24,406 nt of DNA, from positions 1 through 24,406 of the forward strand of contig DAIERH010000010.1 of the NCBI GenBank assembly GCA_027346925.1. The letters are read 5' to 3'. Shown one piece after another: positions 23,229-24,406 of the stretch. Under the pieces are notes generated by a model that saw only the letters and a list, made by a program, of their open reading frames with translations, ran no database searches and was not told where the DNA came from. How positions within the stretch are numbered: position 1 is the first letter of the stretch; every line of letters starts with the position of its first letter. The DNA is from Geobacter sp. (lineage in GTDB: Bacteria > Desulfobacterota > Desulfuromonadia > Geobacterales > Pseudopelobacteraceae). The position numbers were made by a program, and so were the translations under genes.

Positions 23229-24406
23229 TCATAACTCTTTCAGCGGCAGTTCGATGGTGAACCGGGTTCCCTGCTCCGGGCTGCTCTCCACCCCGATCCG
23301 GCCGTGGTGCTCCTCTACGATGCGCTGGGTTATTGAGAGCCCCAGGCCGGTACCGGCCCCCTTGCGGGTGAAGAACGGTTCGAAGATCAGCGGCAGGTCA
23401 TCGGGGCTGATGCCCGGCCCGCTGTCGGAGATGACGACCAGTGCGCCGCCGTCCCGTTCCAGGGTGGCAATGGCGACCGTGCCCCCATCGGGCATCGCCT
23501 CCAGGGCGTTCCGGATGATGTTGAGCAGCGCCTGTTTGATCTTTTCCGGGTCGAACCTGAAGATCGGGACCGGTTTCGTCTCCAGCCTCAGCAGCACCTT
23601 GCGCTGCTCGCACTGGCGCCGCAGCAGCAGCACGGTGTCGTGCACTATGGCGTTCACGTCCCCTTCCCTGAAATCGGCCCGCACCGGCGAGGAATAGCTC
23701 AAGAGGGCGCTGATAAGCCGCTCAACGCGCTCGATCTCGGCCAGCGCCTTCTTGATCATGAGTTGGTCGTCCGAGGCGGACAGAGCCCTGTCGTGCAGGT
23801 CGTCCAGGAGAAGCGAGATGCCGGTCAGGGGGTTCCTGACCTCGTGGGCGATACCGGCCGACAGCTTGCCCAGGGATGCCAGCCGGTCGAGGCGCATCAT
23901 CTCCTCGCGCAGCTTTTCCTTTTCCGTCTCGTTACGCATGGTGACGGTCAGCCCCTTCTCGGCATCGTTGCCGATGGGGAACAGGCCCACATCGAAGTAG
24001 GTCATGCCCGCGCCCCGGTCGATTACGAACGGTTCGCGGCCGTAACCGGATCGGGTGGACAGGGCGCGCCCGATGCGCTTGGCCATGTCGCCCCAGCCTG
24101 CGAAAACCTCCCTGAAGTGCGTGTTTTCTGCAATATCGTTGCCGAGAAATTTGTGGCCGGTGCCGTTGATGGAGGTCAACAGCCCGTCGGGTGAAAAGGT
24201 GACGATGGCGCTGGAGATGCTCTCCAGGATATTGGCCTTGAAGTTGCGCTCGTCCAGGATCTCCAGACGCGAACGGCGCAGTTCGTCCAGGGTGGCGAGC
24301 AGGTTCTGCTTGCGCAGTTCCAGTTCGTCGGCCATGACGTTGAAGGTGCCGGCCAGTTCGCCGATTTCGTCCCGGGAAGTCACCGCGACCCGTTCATGGG
24401 TATCCC
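23229..24406 (-). CDS. Sensor histidine kinase, truncated at the window edge
   Basis: The C-terminal 392 or so residues of a membrane sensor kinase; the N-terminus lies beyond the right edge. The visible part opens with the end of a HAMP linker (SRDEIGELAGTFNVMADEL), then a PAS domain (about 110 residues, ILESISSAIVTFSPDGLL), a HisKA domain with H-box SAGIAHEVRNPLTG and an ATPase domain with N-box NIIRNALEAMPDGG, SDSGPGIS and GAGTGLGLSI. All catalytic motifs are intact. Upstream in-frame codons read on to the window edge without a stop, so the GTG near 24383 is not the true start. With the NtrC-type regulator gene downstream it forms an ordinary two-component pair. The signal cannot be told without the missing sensor part. 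Confidence 0.95.
   Translation of the reverse strand, partial: DTHERVAVTSRDEIGELAGTFNVMADELELRKQNLLATLDELRRSRLEILDERNFKANILESISSAIVTFSPDGLLTSINGTGHKFLGNDIAENTHFREVFAGWGDMAKRIGRALSTRSGYGREPFVIDRGAGMTYFDVGLFPIGNDAEKGLTVTMRNETEKEKLREEMMRLDRLASLGKLSAGIAHEVRNPLTGISLLLDDLHDRALSASDDQLMIKKALAEIERVERLISALLSYSSPVRADFREGDVNAIVHDTVLLLRRQCEQRKVLLRLETKPVPIFRFDPEKIKQALLNIIRNALEAMPDGGTVAIATLERDGGALVVISDSGPGISPDDLPLIFEPFFTRKGAGTGLGLSITQRIVEEHHGRIGVESSPEQGTRFTIELPLKEL

Overview
This GC-rich window reads like a chromosome segment of a Geobacter-type deltaproteobacterium (Desulfobacterota, Geobacteraceae or close kin). That is an inference from four things: a four-gene periplasmic [NiFe] hydrogenase set in the hyaSLBP order known from Geobacter sulfurreducens, a phosphatase-based partner-switching module, a sigma54-type two-component pair, and short GC-rich inverted repeats between genes. 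No rRNA, tRNA, CRISPR array, transposase or prophage gene was seen.

Layout. (1) 19-4138, plus strand: Tat-exported hydrogenase small subunit, large subunit, membrane cytochrome b and the maturation endopeptidase. A perfect intrinsic terminator lies between the cytochrome b and the endopeptidase genes. (2) 4135-10035, minus strand, read from right to left: a kinase-like/P-loop ATPase fusion, a small two-helix membrane protein, a 1082-residue fusion of a sodium/solute symporter-like membrane domain to GAF and SpoIIE/PP2C phosphatase domains, a STAS anti-sigma antagonist and an RsbW-type kinase. Spacing is 1 nt, a 4-nt overlap, 19 nt, and 56 nt. (3) 10177-15343, plus strand: a TPR lipoprotein, a peptide-type binding lipoprotein and two permeases of an ABC importer, with no ATPase genes. 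(4) 15378-20740, minus strand: a complete branched-chain amino acid-type ABC importer (livKHMGF) with a recognisable promoter, then a two-CBS-domain protein. (5) 20741-24406: a mostly empty intergenic stretch, an unrecognised secreted protein (plus), then a sigma54-dependent response regulator and its histidine kinase (minus). The kinase runs off the right edge.

How the parts may work together. The hydrogenase oxidises or handles H2 at the periplasmic face and passes electrons through cytochrome b to the quinone pool. The symporter-phosphatase, STAS and RsbW genes look like one complete signalling chain: a membrane sensor controls dephosphorylation of the STAS protein, which in turn sequesters or releases the RsbW-type kinase. 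The final target, possibly a sigma factor, is not in the window. This chain, its extra 2-TM partner and the upstream kinase/ATPase gene are the best candidate for a little-described system. A second point of note is an aspartate in place of a cysteine ligand of the proximal FeS cluster in the hydrogenase small subunit.
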